Of a stretch of DNA of 41,079 nt, positions 15,713-24,601 are shown piece by piece. The DNA is from Myxococcota bacterium (GTDB lineage Bacteria > Myxococcota_A > Polyangia > Polyangiales > Polyangiaceae): positions 1-41,079 of the forward strand of contig CAUJFL010000153.1 in NCBI GenBank assembly GCA_963169165.1, read 5' to 3'. A model generated the notes under the pieces. That model did not search any database and was not told where the DNA came from. It saw only the letters and a list, made by a program, of their open reading frames with translations. Made by a program: the position numbers and the translations under genes. Within the stretch, counting starts at the first letter, position 1. The number at the start of each line of letters is the position of its first letter.

Positions 15713-16935
15713 GGGAGCTCTTCGATCACGAAGGTCATCCCCGCGGCGCGCAGGCGCGAGATCAGCCGATCGCCCAGCGCGACCGCTGGAGTCAGGACGC
15801 CGCCGTCGCCGGGGTGCTCGAGCAGCCCGAACGCGGTCTCGGAGATCATCTTGGCCGTCTCCCCGTAGCCGGGGTCTTGCTTGCCCTCGACGCGACCGAT
15901 CAGGCGCGTGCTGTCGCCGACCATCCGCGCGTTGATGGCGATCTTGAAGAACCCGCTCTGGCGCGCCTCGAGGTCGGGCCCCTCTCCCGCGCCGGGGAGC
16001 AGGCGCTCGAGCACCTTGCGCGTCGGCGGCAGGGCGGCCGCGCCGAGGAAGGCGAGTAGCGCCGCGTTCGCGCCGCTCGCCATCGCGAACCCGCGCGCGC
16101 CCGGGCCGAAGCTGAGCCACTCGCCGTAGGAGAACTCCCGGCCGTAGCGGTGGCCGAGCAGCGCGTTGGAGCGGCGCACGACGCGGGTGTTGATGGCGCC
16201 CATCACGAACGGCGCGGTCCACACGTCCAGATCGGCGTCGTGTCGCACGTTCATGGGATCGGGCCCGTCGTTGGACAGGTCGCGCGCGCGATCCGGCGAC
16301 AGCGAGTAGGGATCACGCAGGAGCGCTCGCGCGGCCGGATCCTTGCGCGCCAGGTCGGCGATGCCCATCGCCGACGCGAGCGTGCCGCCCGAGACGCCGC
16401 CCTTCATCTTGGTGACGACGAGGCGCGTCTCGGAGAGAGGGCGCTCGTGGCGCTCTCGCGCGTGCGCCGCGAGCATCGCGACGCCGAGATCCGACGGGAT
16501 CGAGTCGAACCCGGAAGACGGCACGAGCCGCGCGCCCGTGCGCCGGGCGACAGGCTCGAGCTCGTCGAGCAGCCACCGCCAGAACGTGACCTCGCCGGTG
16601 AGATCACAGTAGTCGCAGCCCGCCGTCGCGGCGGCGCGCGCCAGCTCCTTGCCGTGCTGCCAGTAGGGACCCACCGTGGTGACCACGACCCTCGCGCTCT
16701 CGCACACCGCGGCGAGCGACGCCGGATCCGTCGCGTCGCCGACCACGATCGGCGCGTCGGCGAACGAGGGCGTCGAGGCGGCGAGCTCGCGGCGGACGGC
16801 CTCGAGCTTCTGGCGGTTGCGCCCGCCGAGCGCGATCGTGCGCGCGCCCCGGTTCGCGGCGAGGTAGTCGGCGACGAGGCGCCCGGTGAAGCCCGTCGCG
16901 CCCCAGAGCAGGACGTCGTGTTCGCGTGAGGTCAT
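15709..16935 (-). CDS. Saccharopine dehydrogenase family / trans-acting enoyl reductase-like protein
   Basis: A 408-residue protein with an N-terminal Rossmann motif, GATGFTGRLVADYL at residues about 12-25, and further blocks VVTTVGPYWQHG, CDYCDLTGE and SGFDSIPSDLG. These are the signature of the saccharopine-dehydrogenase-like group that includes the mycobacterial trans-acting enoyl reductase Rv2953. It lacks a C-terminal membrane segment strong enough to be certain of. It likely reduces a lipid-linked double bond or acts as an oxidoreductase on a lipid precursor; the exact substrate cannot be told. The ATG start overlaps the preceding metalloprotease stop (ATGA, 16932-16935), and its stop overlaps the DUF885 start. 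It is a soluble protein between two exported lipoproteins, which is an unusual operon mix. Confidence 0.88.
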   Translation of the reverse strand: MTSREHDVLLWGATGFTGRLVADYLAANRGARTIALGGRNRQKLEAVRRELAASTPSFADAPIVVGDATDPASLAAVCESARVVVTTVGPYWQHGKELARAAATAGCDYCDLTGEVTFWRWLLDELEPVARRTGARLVPSSGFDSIPSDLGVAMLAAHARERHERPLSETRLVVTKMKGGVSGGTLASAMGIADLARKDPAARALLRDPYSLSPDRARDLSNDGPDPMNVRHDADLDVWTAPFVMGAINTRVVRRSNALLGHRYGREFSYGEWLSFGPGARGFAMASGANAALLAFLGAAALPPTRKVLERLLPGAGEGPDLEARQSGFFKIAINARMVGDSTRLIGRVEGKQDPGYGETAKMISETAFGLLEHPGDGGVLTPAVALGDRLISRLRAAGMTFVIEELP

Positions 16936-18311
16936 GGGTTTGTCTTGTGATGTTGATCGTGGCTCAGGACCGTCTCGGCCCACGCCCGCGCGGCCGGGCA
17001 GGCGCCGCGTGACTCGGCCTTCGCCCCGCGGTGAATGTAAGGGCCGCCCGCGATCAGCAGATCGCAGCCGCGACGGGCGACGACGAGCGGGCCGGTGTCC
17101 TTGCGCTCCTTGCACGCGGTGCCCTGGCGGACGCCGTCGCCGCCTGCCGCGCGCGACGCGAGGGTGAACGCCTCCTCCGCGTCGCGGCACGCCGACGGCG
17201 CGCCGTCGAACCGCACCCACAGCGCCGCGATCAGCTCCTCGGCGTCGCCGCGCTTCTGCCCGAGCAGCCAGCCGCGATCGCCGCCCCAGCCCTCTGCGGC
17301 GCGGGTCGCCTGGCGGCGCGTCGCCCACTCTTCGAAGACGAGGCGCACGCCCTGCTCGCCCACGGTGTCCGAATAGAGCACGGCCTGCCCCGACCCGAGC
17401 GCGGAGGCGGGCGGGAGCGGCACCGACAGCGCGGGCTCTCGCGCGCGCCATTTGTCCGGGTGAAGCAGCTGCTCGGAGGTCTCGGGCGGGCGCGCCCACG
17501 CGTCGTCGACCGCGCGCCAGCCGCCCTCGCGGCGCAGGTGGTTCACGAACAGGAGGCCGTCGACGTACGGCGCGACCAGCGACGCCTTCAGCACCGTGGG
17601 CACGTCGGCGAGCGACGGCGTCAGCAGGATCTCGGCGCGCATCTGGGCGGCGAGGGCCTCGTCCGAGGCGTCGAGCGCGGTGCGCTGCTCGGCGGCGAAC
17701 AGCACGTCGAGCATCGCGCTCATCGCGTCGCCCTCGGCGAGCGCATGCACGGCCGAGGTGAGATCGCCCCCGTCGGCGCGAAATTTCAGCTTCGGACCGA
17801 GGTCCCAGTGCTGATCCTGGAGCGCGTGCACCAGCTCGTGCGCGAGCGTGGCGTCGGCCTCCTTCGGGCCGAGATCGGCCGCGAGGTACATCGACTTGTC
17901 GTCGGGCTCGTAGAACCCCGCGAGCTGCGCCTCGAGCAGCGCGTACACGCCCTTCTCGTAGTCGTAGGACGGCGGGAGCAGCCCGAGGCCGACCAGCCAC
18001 TCGCCCTGCCCGCGCATGACCTCGCGCGGCACCTCGGCGTCGACGTGCTCGCGCACCCGGGCGATCAGCGCCTTGCGCTCGAGCGTCTGCGATCTGAGCT
18101 TCGAGCGCTGCGGGAGCTGCCTCGCGACCGCGACCTTGCGCATCATCGCGGCGACGGCGTCTGCGCTGGGATCTGGAGGCTCGGGCGCGGCGGGCGACGA
18201 CGACGCGCTGGTCGCCGCGCTCGGCGTCGCGGGCGCGCTGGGCGTCGAGGTGGCGCCGCCGCACGCCGTGAGCGCGACCGCCGCCGCGACCGCGCGTGAG
18301 GAGGTCAACAC
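16932..18311 (-). CDS. Lipoprotein zinc metalloprotease (HELVH)
   Basis: A 459-residue lipoprotein. The signal peptide ends in ALTAC with lipid Cys17, followed by a Ser/Thr/Ala/Pro spacer to about residue 50. The zinc motif HELVH is at 158-162, followed by [10 protein letters not shown] conserved LAEGDAMS at about 191-198 is likely to supply the third, glutamate ligand, as in gluzincins with a downstream E. I have seen such HELxHALQDQ proteins in myxobacteria and planctomycetes but know no tested function. It is probably a cell-surface protease. The GTG start at 18311 lies inside the end of rpe (7-base overlap), and the stop overlaps the next gene's ATG, so translation is coupled in both directions. 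Confidence 0.82.
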   Translation of the reverse strand: MLTSSRAVAAAVALTACGGATSTPSAPATPSAATSASSSPAAPEPPDPSADAVAAMMRKVAVARQLPQRSKLRSQTLERKALIARVREHVDAEVPREVMRGQGEWLVGLGLLPPSYDYEKGVYALLEAQLAGFYEPDDKSMYLAADLGPKEADATLAHELVHALQDQHWDLGPKLKFRADGGDLTSAVHALAEGDAMSAMLDVLFAAEQRTALDASDEALAAQMRAEILLTPSLADVPTVLKASLVAPYVDGLLFVNHLRREGGWRAVDDAWARPPETSEQLLHPDKWRAREPALSVPLPPASALGSGQAVLYSDTVGEQGVRLVFEEWATRRQATRAAEGWGGDRGWLLGQKRGDAEELIAALWVRFDGAPSACRDAEEAFTLASRAAGGDGVRQGTACKERKDTGPLVVARRGCDLLIAGGPYIHRGAKAESRGACPAARAWAETVLSHDQHHKTNP

Positions 18312-18964
18312 GCGGCCCGCAGCGCGGAGATCGCGGCCGCGTAGTCGGGCTTGCCGAACACCGCCGAGCCGGCGACGAACACGTCGGCGCCGGCCTCGAC
18401 GAGCCCGCCTATCGTCTCGGAGGTGACGCCGCCGTCGACCTCGAGCACGATGTCGCGCCCCGATCGCGCGATCAGCTCACGCAGCGCGCGGACCTTGGGC
18501 AACACCTGCGGCAGGAACGCCTGCCCGCCGAACCCCGGGTTCACGCTCATCACGAGCACGAGATCGACGTCGTCCATCAGGTAGCGCAGCGCCTCCTCGC
18601 TGGTGTGCGGGTTGAGCGCGACGCCGGCCTTCTTGCCGAGCTCCTTGATCTGCTGGACCACGCGCTGCAGGTGCGGGCACGCCTCCGCGTGGACGGTGAT
18701 GACGTCGGCGCCGGCGTCGGCGAACGCGGAGACATAGCGCTCGGGCTCGACGATCATCAGGTGGACGTCGACCGGCAGCGAGGTCGCGCGGCGCACCGCG
18801 CGGGAGACGACGGGGCCGAGCGTGAGGTTCGGGACGAAGCGCCCATCCATCACGTCGACGTGGATCCAGTCGGCGCCGGCGCGCTCGACGGCCTGGACCT
18901 CGGCGGCGAGCTCGCCGAAGTCGGCGGACAGGATGGAAGGCGCGATCTTGATCGGGTGGGCCAC
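18305..18964 (-). CDS. rpe: Ribulose-phosphate 3-epimerase
   Basis: A 219-residue TIM barrel that interconverts ribulose 5-phosphate and xylulose 5-phosphate in the pentose phosphate and Calvin pathways. The family motifs are all present: [10 protein letters not shown] at the N-terminus, [28 protein letters not shown] and EVDGGV. Active-site His and Asp residues sit in the HVDVMDG and DVHLM strands, and the phosphate-binding VAGSAVFG closes the barrel. Length is normal. The start is the GTG at 18964. It is the first gene of a run of four overlapping genes and is divergent from the histidine phosphatase gene, with 78 bases between the two starts. Confidence 0.97.
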   Translation of the reverse strand: MAHPIKIAPSILSADFGELAAEVQAVERAGADWIHVDVMDGRFVPNLTLGPVVSRAVRRATSLPVDVHLMIVEPERYVSAFADAGADVITVHAEACPHLQRVVQQIKELGKKAGVALNPHTSEEALRYLMDDVDLVLVMSVNPGFGGQAFLPQVLPKVRALRELIARSGRDIVLEVDGGVTSETIGGLVEAGADVFVAGSAVFGKPDYAAAISALRAAC

Positions 18965-19042
18965 GGACGCGCGCGGGTTCTTCCAACGAATCCTCGCGCT
19001 GTCAAAGCCGCCGCGCGCGCTCGCCGCGTGGTAGGGGCGCGC

Positions 19043-19741
19043 ATGCACAGCGACGACGACGTGCGACCGCGCGGGCCCGCGACGACGACCTTCTTCGTGA
19101 TCCGCCACGCCGAGAGCGAGGCCAACTCGGGAGGCTACTTCGCGAGCCAGAGCGACTCGCCGCTCTCCGAGCGAGGCAGAGGCCAGGCCGAGGCGCTCAC
19201 GGCCGCGTTCGGGCGCTTGCAGGTCGACGCGGTCGTCTCGAGCGATCTGTCGCGGGCGAGGGACACCGTGCGCGGCCTCGCCCTGGCGCGCGGCCTCGAC
19301 GTGGTGACCACGCCCGCGCTGCGCGAGCGCGCGATGGGCGAGCTCACCGGCCAGTCCTTCGAGCAGGTGAAGCGCGCGTACCCCGAGCTCTACCGTGCGC
19401 TCGCGGCGCGCGAGCCAGACGTCGCGCCGCCTGGCGGCGAGAGCCACCGCGCGCTCTACGCTCGCGTCAGCGCGGCGCTCGACGAGCTCACCGCGCGGCA
19501 CCTCGGCCGCTCGATCGCGCTCTGTTCGCACGGCGGCGCGATCCACCACATCATCCGGCACCTGTCGCAGATGTTCGATTTGTTGGTCGGGCCGTGGTTC
19601 TCGGTGGACAACGCGTCGGTGACCAGGATCGAGCTCCACGCCTCGGCGGCGGGCCGAGCTTCGTCTCGGCTCGTGTACGTCAACCGCATCGTCGGCGGCG
19701 ACGCGCGCGCGCCGCTGTTATCCGGCGGGCGCGCGTTGTAA
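19043..19741 (+). CDS. Histidine phosphatase family protein (phosphoglycerate mutase-like)
   Basis: A 232-residue member of the histidine phosphatase superfamily. The catalytic motif is [11 protein letters not shown] near residues 18-28; the RH pair carries the phospho-accepting His. [10 protein letters not shown] and [12 protein letters not shown] are the second and third conserved blocks, and the second catalytic His lies in [12 protein letters not shown]. The acidic [11 protein letters not shown] loop is typical of the cobC/PhoE/GpmB branch. The first 12 residues are a polar extension. Substrate is not given by sequence. The stop is only 10 bases upstream of purC, so the two probably share a transcript. 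Confidence 0.9.
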   Translation: MHSDDDVRPRGPATTTFFVIRHAESEANSGGYFASQSDSPLSERGRGQAEALTAAFGRLQVDAVVSSDLSRARDTVRGLALARGLDVVTTPALRERAMGELTGQSFEQVKRAYPELYRALAAREPDVAPPGGESHRALYARVSAALDELTARHLGRSIALCSHGGAIHHIIRHLSQMFDLLVGPWFSVDNASVTRIELHASAAGRASSRLVYVNRIVGGDARAPLLSGGRAL

Positions 19742-19751
19742 GGCGCGGCGC

Positions 19752-20717
19752 ATGTCCGACCTCGAGGCCACGCTCCGCACGGCGCTCGCGCGCCCGCTCG
19801 ACCGCACCGATCTCGAGGGGCTCGGCGAGAAGTACGAGGGCAAGGTCCGCGACAACTACGTCAAGGACGGCCGCCGCGTGCTCGTCACGACCGATCGGAT
19901 CAGCGCGTTCGACCGGGTGCTCGGCACCTTGCCGCTGAAGGGGCAGATCCTCAACGCGACCGCGACCTACTGGTTCGACGCGACCAAGCACCTCGCGCCG
20001 AACCACGTGCTCGAGGTGCCCGATCCCAACGTCATCGTCGGCGTCGAGTGCGAGCCGCTGCCGGTCGAGCTGGTGATGCGCAGCTACGTCACCGGCGTCA
20101 CGTCGACCAGCCTGTGGACGCACTACGAGCGCGGCCTGCGCACGTTCGCGGGGCATCGGCTGCCCGACGGCCTGAAGAAGAACGAGCGGCTGCCCGAGGC
20201 CATCCTCACGCCGAGCACCAAGGCCGAGAAGGGCGGGCACGACGTCACGGTGTCGCGCGACGAGCTGCTGGCCATGGGTCAGGTGAGCGCGCGAGATCTG
20301 GACCGCGCCGCCGAGCTCGCCGCCGCGCTGTTCGCCTTCGGCCAGGCGCGATGCCTCGAGCGCGGGCTGATCCTCGTCGACACCAAGTACGAGATGGGCA
20401 AGACGAGGTCGGGCGAGATCGTCGTCATCGACGAGATCCACACGCCCGACTCGTCTCGCTACTGGTTCGCCGAAAGCTACGCCGCGCGGTTCGCCGCTGG
20501 GCAAGAGCCCGAGAGCTTCGACAAGGAGCATGTCCGCAGGTGGCTCGCGGCGCAGGGCTTCACCGGCGACGGGCCGATCCCCACGATCCCCGACGACGTG
20601 AAGGTCGAGGCGTCGCGTCGCTATGCCGAGGCGTACTCGACCATCACGGGCAGGGCGTTCGAGGCCAACCTCGAGGAGCCCGTCGCGCGGATCCGGCGCA
20701 ACCTGGGCCTGGGCTAG
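19752..20717 (+). CDS. purC: Phosphoribosylaminoimidazole-succinocarboxamide synthase
   Basis: A 321-residue SAICAR synthase of purine biosynthesis; it condenses CAIR and aspartate with ATP. The motifs YEGKVRDNY, TTDRISAFD and LPLKGQILN at the N-terminus, MRSYVTGVTSTSLW in the middle, and LVDTKYEMG and IDEIHTPDSSRYW towards the C-terminus are diagnostic. Length is that of the longer, yeast-like single-domain form (about 300). GTAAGG lies about 8-13 bases upstream of the ATG, overlapping the stop of the histidine phosphatase gene. Its TAG stop forms a palindromic CTAG shared with the stop of the convergent flippase gene (20714-20717). Confidence 0.97.
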   Translation: MSDLEATLRTALARPLDRTDLEGLGEKYEGKVRDNYVKDGRRVLVTTDRISAFDRVLGTLPLKGQILNATATYWFDATKHLAPNHVLEVPDPNVIVGVECEPLPVELVMRSYVTGVTSTSLWTHYERGLRTFAGHRLPDGLKKNERLPEAILTPSTKAEKGGHDVTVSRDELLAMGQVSARDLDRAAELAAALFAFGQARCLERGLILVDTKYEMGKTRSGEIVVIDEIHTPDSSRYWFAESYAARFAAGQEPESFDKEHVRRWLAAQGFTGDGPIPTIPDDVKVEASRRYAEAYSTITGRAFEANLEEPVARIRRNLGLG

Positions 20718-21685
20718 CGCCCGTCGGTCGAGCGCCCTCGGGCCGCGGCGCCGCCGCGTGACTCGAGCAGCACGAGCGCGACGCCCGGCGCGGCGACCGT
20801 GAAGTACGTCGCGAACCACAGCACGCTCAGCGCGAGCGCGGTCGCCTCGGGCACGCCCAGCCTGCCGAGCAACAAGACGAACATCGACTCGCGCAGCCCG
20901 ATGCCCGCGATCGTGACCGGCAGCATCGTCGCGACGACGATCAGCGGCAGCCCCGCGTAGATGGCCAGCGCGAGCCTCACGTCGCCCGAGGGCGCGACGA
21001 AGGCCGCGAGGATCGAGATCCCCGCGGCCTGGTACAGCAGCGTCCACCCGAAGGCCTCGGCGCGCGCGGCGGTGGTCGCGAGGGGCCCCGCGAGATCGGC
21101 GCTCATGCCGTCGGCGACGCCGCTCAGCGAGGGCGCCCGGCGTGACAGCAGCCGCGCGAGCCACGCGAGCGGCGCGCGCGCGACGACGACCGCGACGAGG
21201 CTCACCGCCGCGAAGACGACCGTGGGGACGACGAGCGCGTCGCCGCCAGGCACCACGAGGATGCCCGGGGCCGCGACCAGCGCCAGCGTCGGCAGCCCGA
21301 CCATCCGCTCGAAGAGCGTCGTCGAGAAAGCCGAGTGCGGCGCGCGGAGCCGACGAGCGCAGCGGACGGCGCGCACGACGTCGCCGCCGACCGTCGACGG
21401 CAAGATCAGGTTGTAGGCCGCGCCGACCAGCGTGTCGGCGACGAGCGCGCCGAGCGGCTGGCGCTCTCCGACGCGGGCGAGCATCCGCCTCCACCGCGCG
21501 GCGCCCAGCGTCACCTGCGCCACGAGCACGAGCGCCGCGAGCGCGACGCCCGTCGGCGGAGTGGCTCGCAGCGCCCCGGCCACGTCGCGCACGGGCACGC
21601 GCCACACGAGCGCCGCGAGCAGCGCGAGCGTCAGCCCCGCGCGCGCGGCCAGCTTCAGCCGGTCGCGCGCGCGCGCGTCCGTCAT
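20714..21685 (-). CDS. Flippase-like integral membrane protein (UPF0104 / LPG synthase TM family)
   Basis: A 323-residue membrane protein with about eight hydrophobic helices. The family pattern is seen in LGAARWRRML, then LILPSTVGGDVVRA in the middle, and LPVTIAGIGLRESMFVLLL towards the end; these match the lysylphosphatidylglycerol synthase transmembrane (AglD/MprF N-part) family. Such proteins move lipids or lipid-linked sugars across the inner membrane. No soluble transferase domain is attached, so it is the flippase-like part only. The ATG overlaps the stop of the methyltransferase gene (ATGA, 21682-21685), and both are expected on one transcript. Its stop is convergent with purC. Confidence 0.9.
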   Translation of the reverse strand: MTDARARDRLKLAARAGLTLALLAALVWRVPVRDVAGALRATPPTGVALAALVLVAQVTLGAARWRRMLARVGERQPLGALVADTLVGAAYNLILPSTVGGDVVRAVRCARRLRAPHSAFSTTLFERMVGLPTLALVAAPGILVVPGGDALVVPTVVFAAVSLVAVVVARAPLAWLARLLSRRAPSLSGVADGMSADLAGPLATTAARAEAFGWTLLYQAAGISILAAFVAPSGDVRLALAIYAGLPLIVVATMLPVTIAGIGLRESMFVLLLGRLGVPEATALALSVLWFATYFTVAAPGVALVLLESRGGAAARGRSTDGR

Positions 21686-22470
21686 GCGACGCGGAACGAC
21701 AGCAGCCGATAGTCGGCGAGCGGCTCGAGCCACGCGCTCGCGTCGAGCACGCCCTCTCCCGCGTCGAACAGCGGCCGCACGAGCCACGGCGGCGCCTCGA
21801 CGCTCGACAGCGCCGCGCGCACCGGCAAGAGGCCCATCCCTCGACGATCGACCAGCCGCAGGCCCGCGCGACGCGCCGCCGACACCCACCCCTCGACCGG
21901 CTCGCGCAGCACCCGACCGAAGAACCGACCGTGATGGATCGGCTCGAGCAACACGACGGCGCCGCCCCCGCGCGTCGCGGCGCGCATCGCCCCGAGCGAG
22001 CGCTCCAGCGCGTCGAGATCGCGGCACGCGACGGCCAGGCACCCGACCGCGAGCGACAGATCGAACACGCCGTCCGCGACCGGCAGGGCGCCGCTCGTCG
22101 CGTCTGCGACGACGAACGACGCGTCGAGCCCGGCGGCGCGCGTCTCGTCGTCGGCGACCTTCACCGTCTCGGGCGAGAAATCGAACCCCGTCGCGGCGGC
22201 GCCCTCTCGCGCGAGGAAGCGCGTGATCCTGCCGGTGCCGCAGCCGACGTCGGCCACCTTGCGGCCGCGCAGGCCGCCGTCGAGCGCGACGAGCGCGTCG
22301 CGCAGGATCGCCTGCTGGCGCTCGTCCCACACCTCGCTGAAGCTCTGCGAGTGCCACACCGACCGCGCGAAGCCGCTGCGGCTCTTGGCGCGGTCGTCCC
22401 AGTAGTCGGCCGAGGCCATCGCGGGCTTCTGCTTGCGGTCGCGGAGCACCTGGGCGAGCTGACGGAGCAT
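21682..22470 (-). CDS. Class I SAM-dependent methyltransferase
   Basis: A 262-residue methyltransferase. Motif I is VADVGCGTGRITRF, followed by motif II around GFDFSPETVKVA, an acidic VVADATSGALPVADGVFDL block, and VVLLEPIHH further along. The first 25 residues (LRQLAQVLRDRKQKPAMASADYW) are a basic extension. The target is unknown. Because the gene is coupled with a lipid flippase-like gene, a lipid or quinone-like substrate is a reasonable guess, no more. GAGG sits 8 bases before the ATG. The gene is divergent from the DsbA-like thioredoxin gene across a 102-base gap that must hold both promoters. Confidence 0.92.
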   Translation of the reverse strand: MLRQLAQVLRDRKQKPAMASADYWDDRAKSRSGFARSVWHSQSFSEVWDERQQAILRDALVALDGGLRGRKVADVGCGTGRITRFLAREGAAATGFDFSPETVKVADDETRAAGLDASFVVADATSGALPVADGVFDLSLAVGCLAVACRDLDALERSLGAMRAATRGGGAVVLLEPIHHGRFFGRVLREPVEGWVSAARRAGLRLVDRRGMGLLPVRAALSSVEAPPWLVRPLFDAGEGVLDASAWLEPLADYRLLSFRVA

Positions 22471-22572
22471 CGAGGTGGCCTCGCTTAGCAAGGCGCGACC
22501 GGCCTGCAAAGCGCGACCAGCGGCAAACGACCTTCCTTTCGCGCGCGTCCCGACTAAGCTCGCGGCGCTCCG

Positions 22573-23562
22573 ATGGTCGCCTCCTCGTTCTCCAAGGTCC
22601 TGCTCACCGCCGCCGTCGCCGCGCTCGGCTTCTCGACCTGCCGAGGCCCGGCCGAGAGCGGCGGCGCGGCCGGCGGCGCGAAGAGCGCGGCGCCGGTGGC
22701 CGACGTCGCCCTGCCCGGCATCGACACGGCGTCGCTCACCCCGCGCGAGCGGCGCGAGTGGTCGACCTACGTGTCCGAGGTGATGGCCCCGTGCGCCGAC
22801 ACGCCGGTCAGCCTCGCCGTCTGCGTCAAGGAGCAGCGCAAGTGCGCGAAGTGTGTCCCGGGCGTCAAATACCTGATGCGCGAGGTGCGCGACGGTCGCA
22901 CGCGCGAGCAGGCGATCGACTCGTTCAAGACCCGCTTCGACGCCGACCGCGCGAAGAGCATCGACGTCTCCGACACCCCGATGAAGGGCGCGGCGTCGGC
23001 GCCGGTGACCATCGTCGAGTGGGCTGACTTCGAGTGCCCGGCGTGCAAGGCCGTCGCCCCCAAGCTCGACGAGGCCGTCACCCGCTGGAACGGCAAGCTC
23101 AAGGTCTACTACAAGAACTACCCGCTCTCGATCCACCGGCTGGCCGAGCCGGCGGCGCGCGCGGGCTACGCGGCGCTTCAGCAGGGAAAGTTCTGGGAGA
23201 TGCACCACGTGCTGTTCGAGAAGCAGCCCGCGCTCGAGCCGAGCGAGCTCGACAAATACGCGAAGGAGCTCGGCCTCGACCTCGTCAAGTGGAAGGCCGA
23301 CATGGGCAGCGAGGCGGCCTCGGCCCGCGTCGCGCGCGACAAGAAGCAGGGCGACGCGGTCGGGCTCGACCACACGCCGACCATCTACATCAACGGGCGC
23401 GAGTTCCGCGGCGGCGATCTCGACGGCGATCTCGACGAGTGGATCAAGCTCGAGCTCGAGCTCACCGGCGACATGACCCCCATCCCGGCCAAGGCGCCGC
23501 CGACCGCGCCGTCGGCGAGCGCGCCCGCGCCCGCGCACAGCGCCCCCAAGAGCAAGCCTTGA
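22573..23562 (+). CDS. DsbA-like thioredoxin-fold protein, exported
   Basis: A 329-residue protein. The N-terminal signal peptide (1 to about 22) ends at a Cys in FSTC, which may be a non-standard lipobox. Next comes a Cys-containing helical segment (residues about 70-125 with CADTPVSLAVC and CAKC). The thioredoxin domain starts near 140: VEWADFECPAC has the redox pair Cys155-Pro-Ala-Cys158, followed by KNYPLSIHRLAEPAARAGYAA and the cis-proline loop in DHTPTIYINGREF. It belongs to the DsbA/DsbC-like disulfide oxidoreductase group with a membrane-proximal N-terminal domain (thioredoxin_4 family). The tail is Ala/Pro-rich. Cell location: periplasm or outer surface. It overlaps the exonuclease gene by 4 bases. 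Confidence 0.88.
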   Translation: MVASSFSKVLLTAAVAALGFSTCRGPAESGGAAGGAKSAAPVADVALPGIDTASLTPRERREWSTYVSEVMAPCADTPVSLAVCVKEQRKCAKCVPGVKYLMREVRDGRTREQAIDSFKTRFDADRAKSIDVSDTPMKGAASAPVTIVEWADFECPACKAVAPKLDEAVTRWNGKLKVYYKNYPLSIHRLAEPAARAGYAALQQGKFWEMHHVLFEKQPALEPSELDKYAKELGLDLVKWKADMGSEAASARVARDKKQGDAVGLDHTPTIYINGREFRGGDLDGDLDEWIKLELELTGDMTPIPAKAPPTAPSASAPAPAHSAPKSKP

Positions 23563-24491
23563 GCGCGCGCGGTGAGATCTGCGGCTGCTTCCCGACCGGG
23601 AGGCACTACGCAGGCATCGCGCACCTGATGCGGCTGCGCGTGCTCGGCGCGGCCGAGGAGGTCGCGGCCGACGCGCCGTGGATGGACCAGCTCATCGCGC
23701 TCGTCGACACCGAGACCACGGGCCGCGATCCGGCGGTCGACCGCGTCGTCGAGATCGGCGTCATCCTGGGGCGGGGGGGCGAGATCATCGCGCGGCACGG
23801 CTGGCTGGTGAACCCGGAGCGCCCGATCCCCGAGGAGGTCTCCAAGATCCACGGCATCACCGACGACGCCGTCCGCGACGCCCCGACGTTCCGTCAGATC
23901 GCGCCCGAGCTGCTCGAGCTGCTCGCGGGCGCGCTGCCGGCCGCCTACAACGCGCGCTTCGATCGGGCGTTCCTGCTCGAGGAGATGCGCCGCGTCGGCG
24001 TCGACGCGGGGCCGTCGCAGCCGCCGTCGCTGCGACACTCGGTCGACTGGCTCGACCCGCTCGTGTGGGCGCGGCTCATCCACAAGGAAGAGAAGAGCCG
24101 CGCGCTCGGCGACGTCGCGGCGCGGCTCGGCGTCGCGCTCGACAACGCCCACCGCGCGACCGACGACGCCGAGGCCGCGCTGCGCGTGCTGTACGCGTTC
24201 GCGAGCGACGCGCGGGTGCCGGTCGCGTATGGTGGCCTCGTGCAGGAGCAGCGTCGCCTCGCGCGCGAACAAGAAGAGGAGGCGCGCGCGTGGCGCGGGC
24301 GAAGCTTACGTTGCTCGCTGCCGCGTGCGCGCTCGCCGCGTGCCAGCAACCTCCAGCCAACGAGCCCAAGGTCTGGTCCGCTTCCAACTCGGCCGACGGC
24401 TTCGCCAGGTGCCCGGTCGGCACGACGGTGGTCGGCGGCGGCTACGAGTTCACCGAGGCCGTGCTGCTGCCGGGCAAGCTCCCGCACGTGA
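23559..24491 (+). CDS. 3'-5' exonuclease, DnaQ/epsilon-like
   Basis: A DEDDh-type exonuclease domain: ALVDTETTG (motif ExoI), then YNARFDRAFL (ExoII) and HRATDDAEA (ExoIII with the catalytic His) towards residue 205, with KIHGITDDAV between ExoI and ExoII. It probably acts in DNA repair or proofreading. The start is most likely the TTG at 23559, which overlaps the stop of the thioredoxin gene and gives an N-terminal extension (CGCFPTG) common in myxobacterial homologues; an ATG is available 24 codons later at 23628. From about residue 242 the frame runs through the next gene in a different frame and becomes Arg/Ser/Pro-rich until 24491; this extension looks like non-natural sequence, so the protein probably once ended near 24290. 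Confidence 0.85.
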   Translation: MSARGEICGCFPTGRHYAGIAHLMRLRVLGAAEEVAADAPWMDQLIALVDTETTGRDPAVDRVVEIGVILGRGGEIIARHGWLVNPERPIPEEVSKIHGITDDAVRDAPTFRQIAPELLELLAGALPAAYNARFDRAFLLEEMRRVGVDAGPSQPPSLRHSVDWLDPLVWARLIHKEEKSRALGDVAARLGVALDNAHRATDDAEAALRVLYAFASDARVPVAYGGLVQEQRRLAREQEEEARAWRGRSLRCSLPRARSPRASNLQPTSPRSGPLPTRPTASPGARSARRWSAAATSSPRPCCCRASSRT

Positions 24492-24601
24492 CGGCGTCGC
24501 GCCCGTACGGCAACGGCTGGCAGGTGCAGTGCGTCGACGAGCGCGGCGCGCCGACCAACGGCTGCAAGGCGTGGGTCGTCTGCGCCTCCGTGCTCCGATG
24601 A
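24290..24601 (+). CDS. Small Cys-containing lipoprotein
   Basis: A 103-residue protein with a clear signal peptide (ARAKLTLLAAACALAAC, lipid Cys at 18). The mature part has CPVGTTVVGGGYEF and then two Cys pairs in VQCVD and NGCKAWVVC, probably forming disulfides. I do not know a family. GAGGAGG at 24276-24282 is a strong ribosome site seven bases before the GTG, which fixes the start. The first two thirds overlap the end of the exonuclease frame by about 200 bases, and codon third positions show that this frame is the one under selection. It overlaps the next ATG by four bases. Confidence 0.75.
   Translation: MARAKLTLLAAACALAACQQPPANEPKVWSASNSADGFARCPVGTTVVGGGYEFTEAVLLPGKLPHVTASRPYGNGWQVQCVDERGAPTNGCKAWVVCASVLR

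Noticed and set aside
14081..15868. Long open frames antisense to the DUF885 and other genes (also 68-2008, 1873-5022 and many more)
   Set aside because: They have Arg/Pro/Gly-rich shadow composition and no motifs; in such GC-rich DNA stop codons are rare in all frames.
20714..20717. Frame error or missing terminator at the purC/flippase junction
   Set aside because: Both proteins end at the expected family length, so the shared CTAG is a real double stop.
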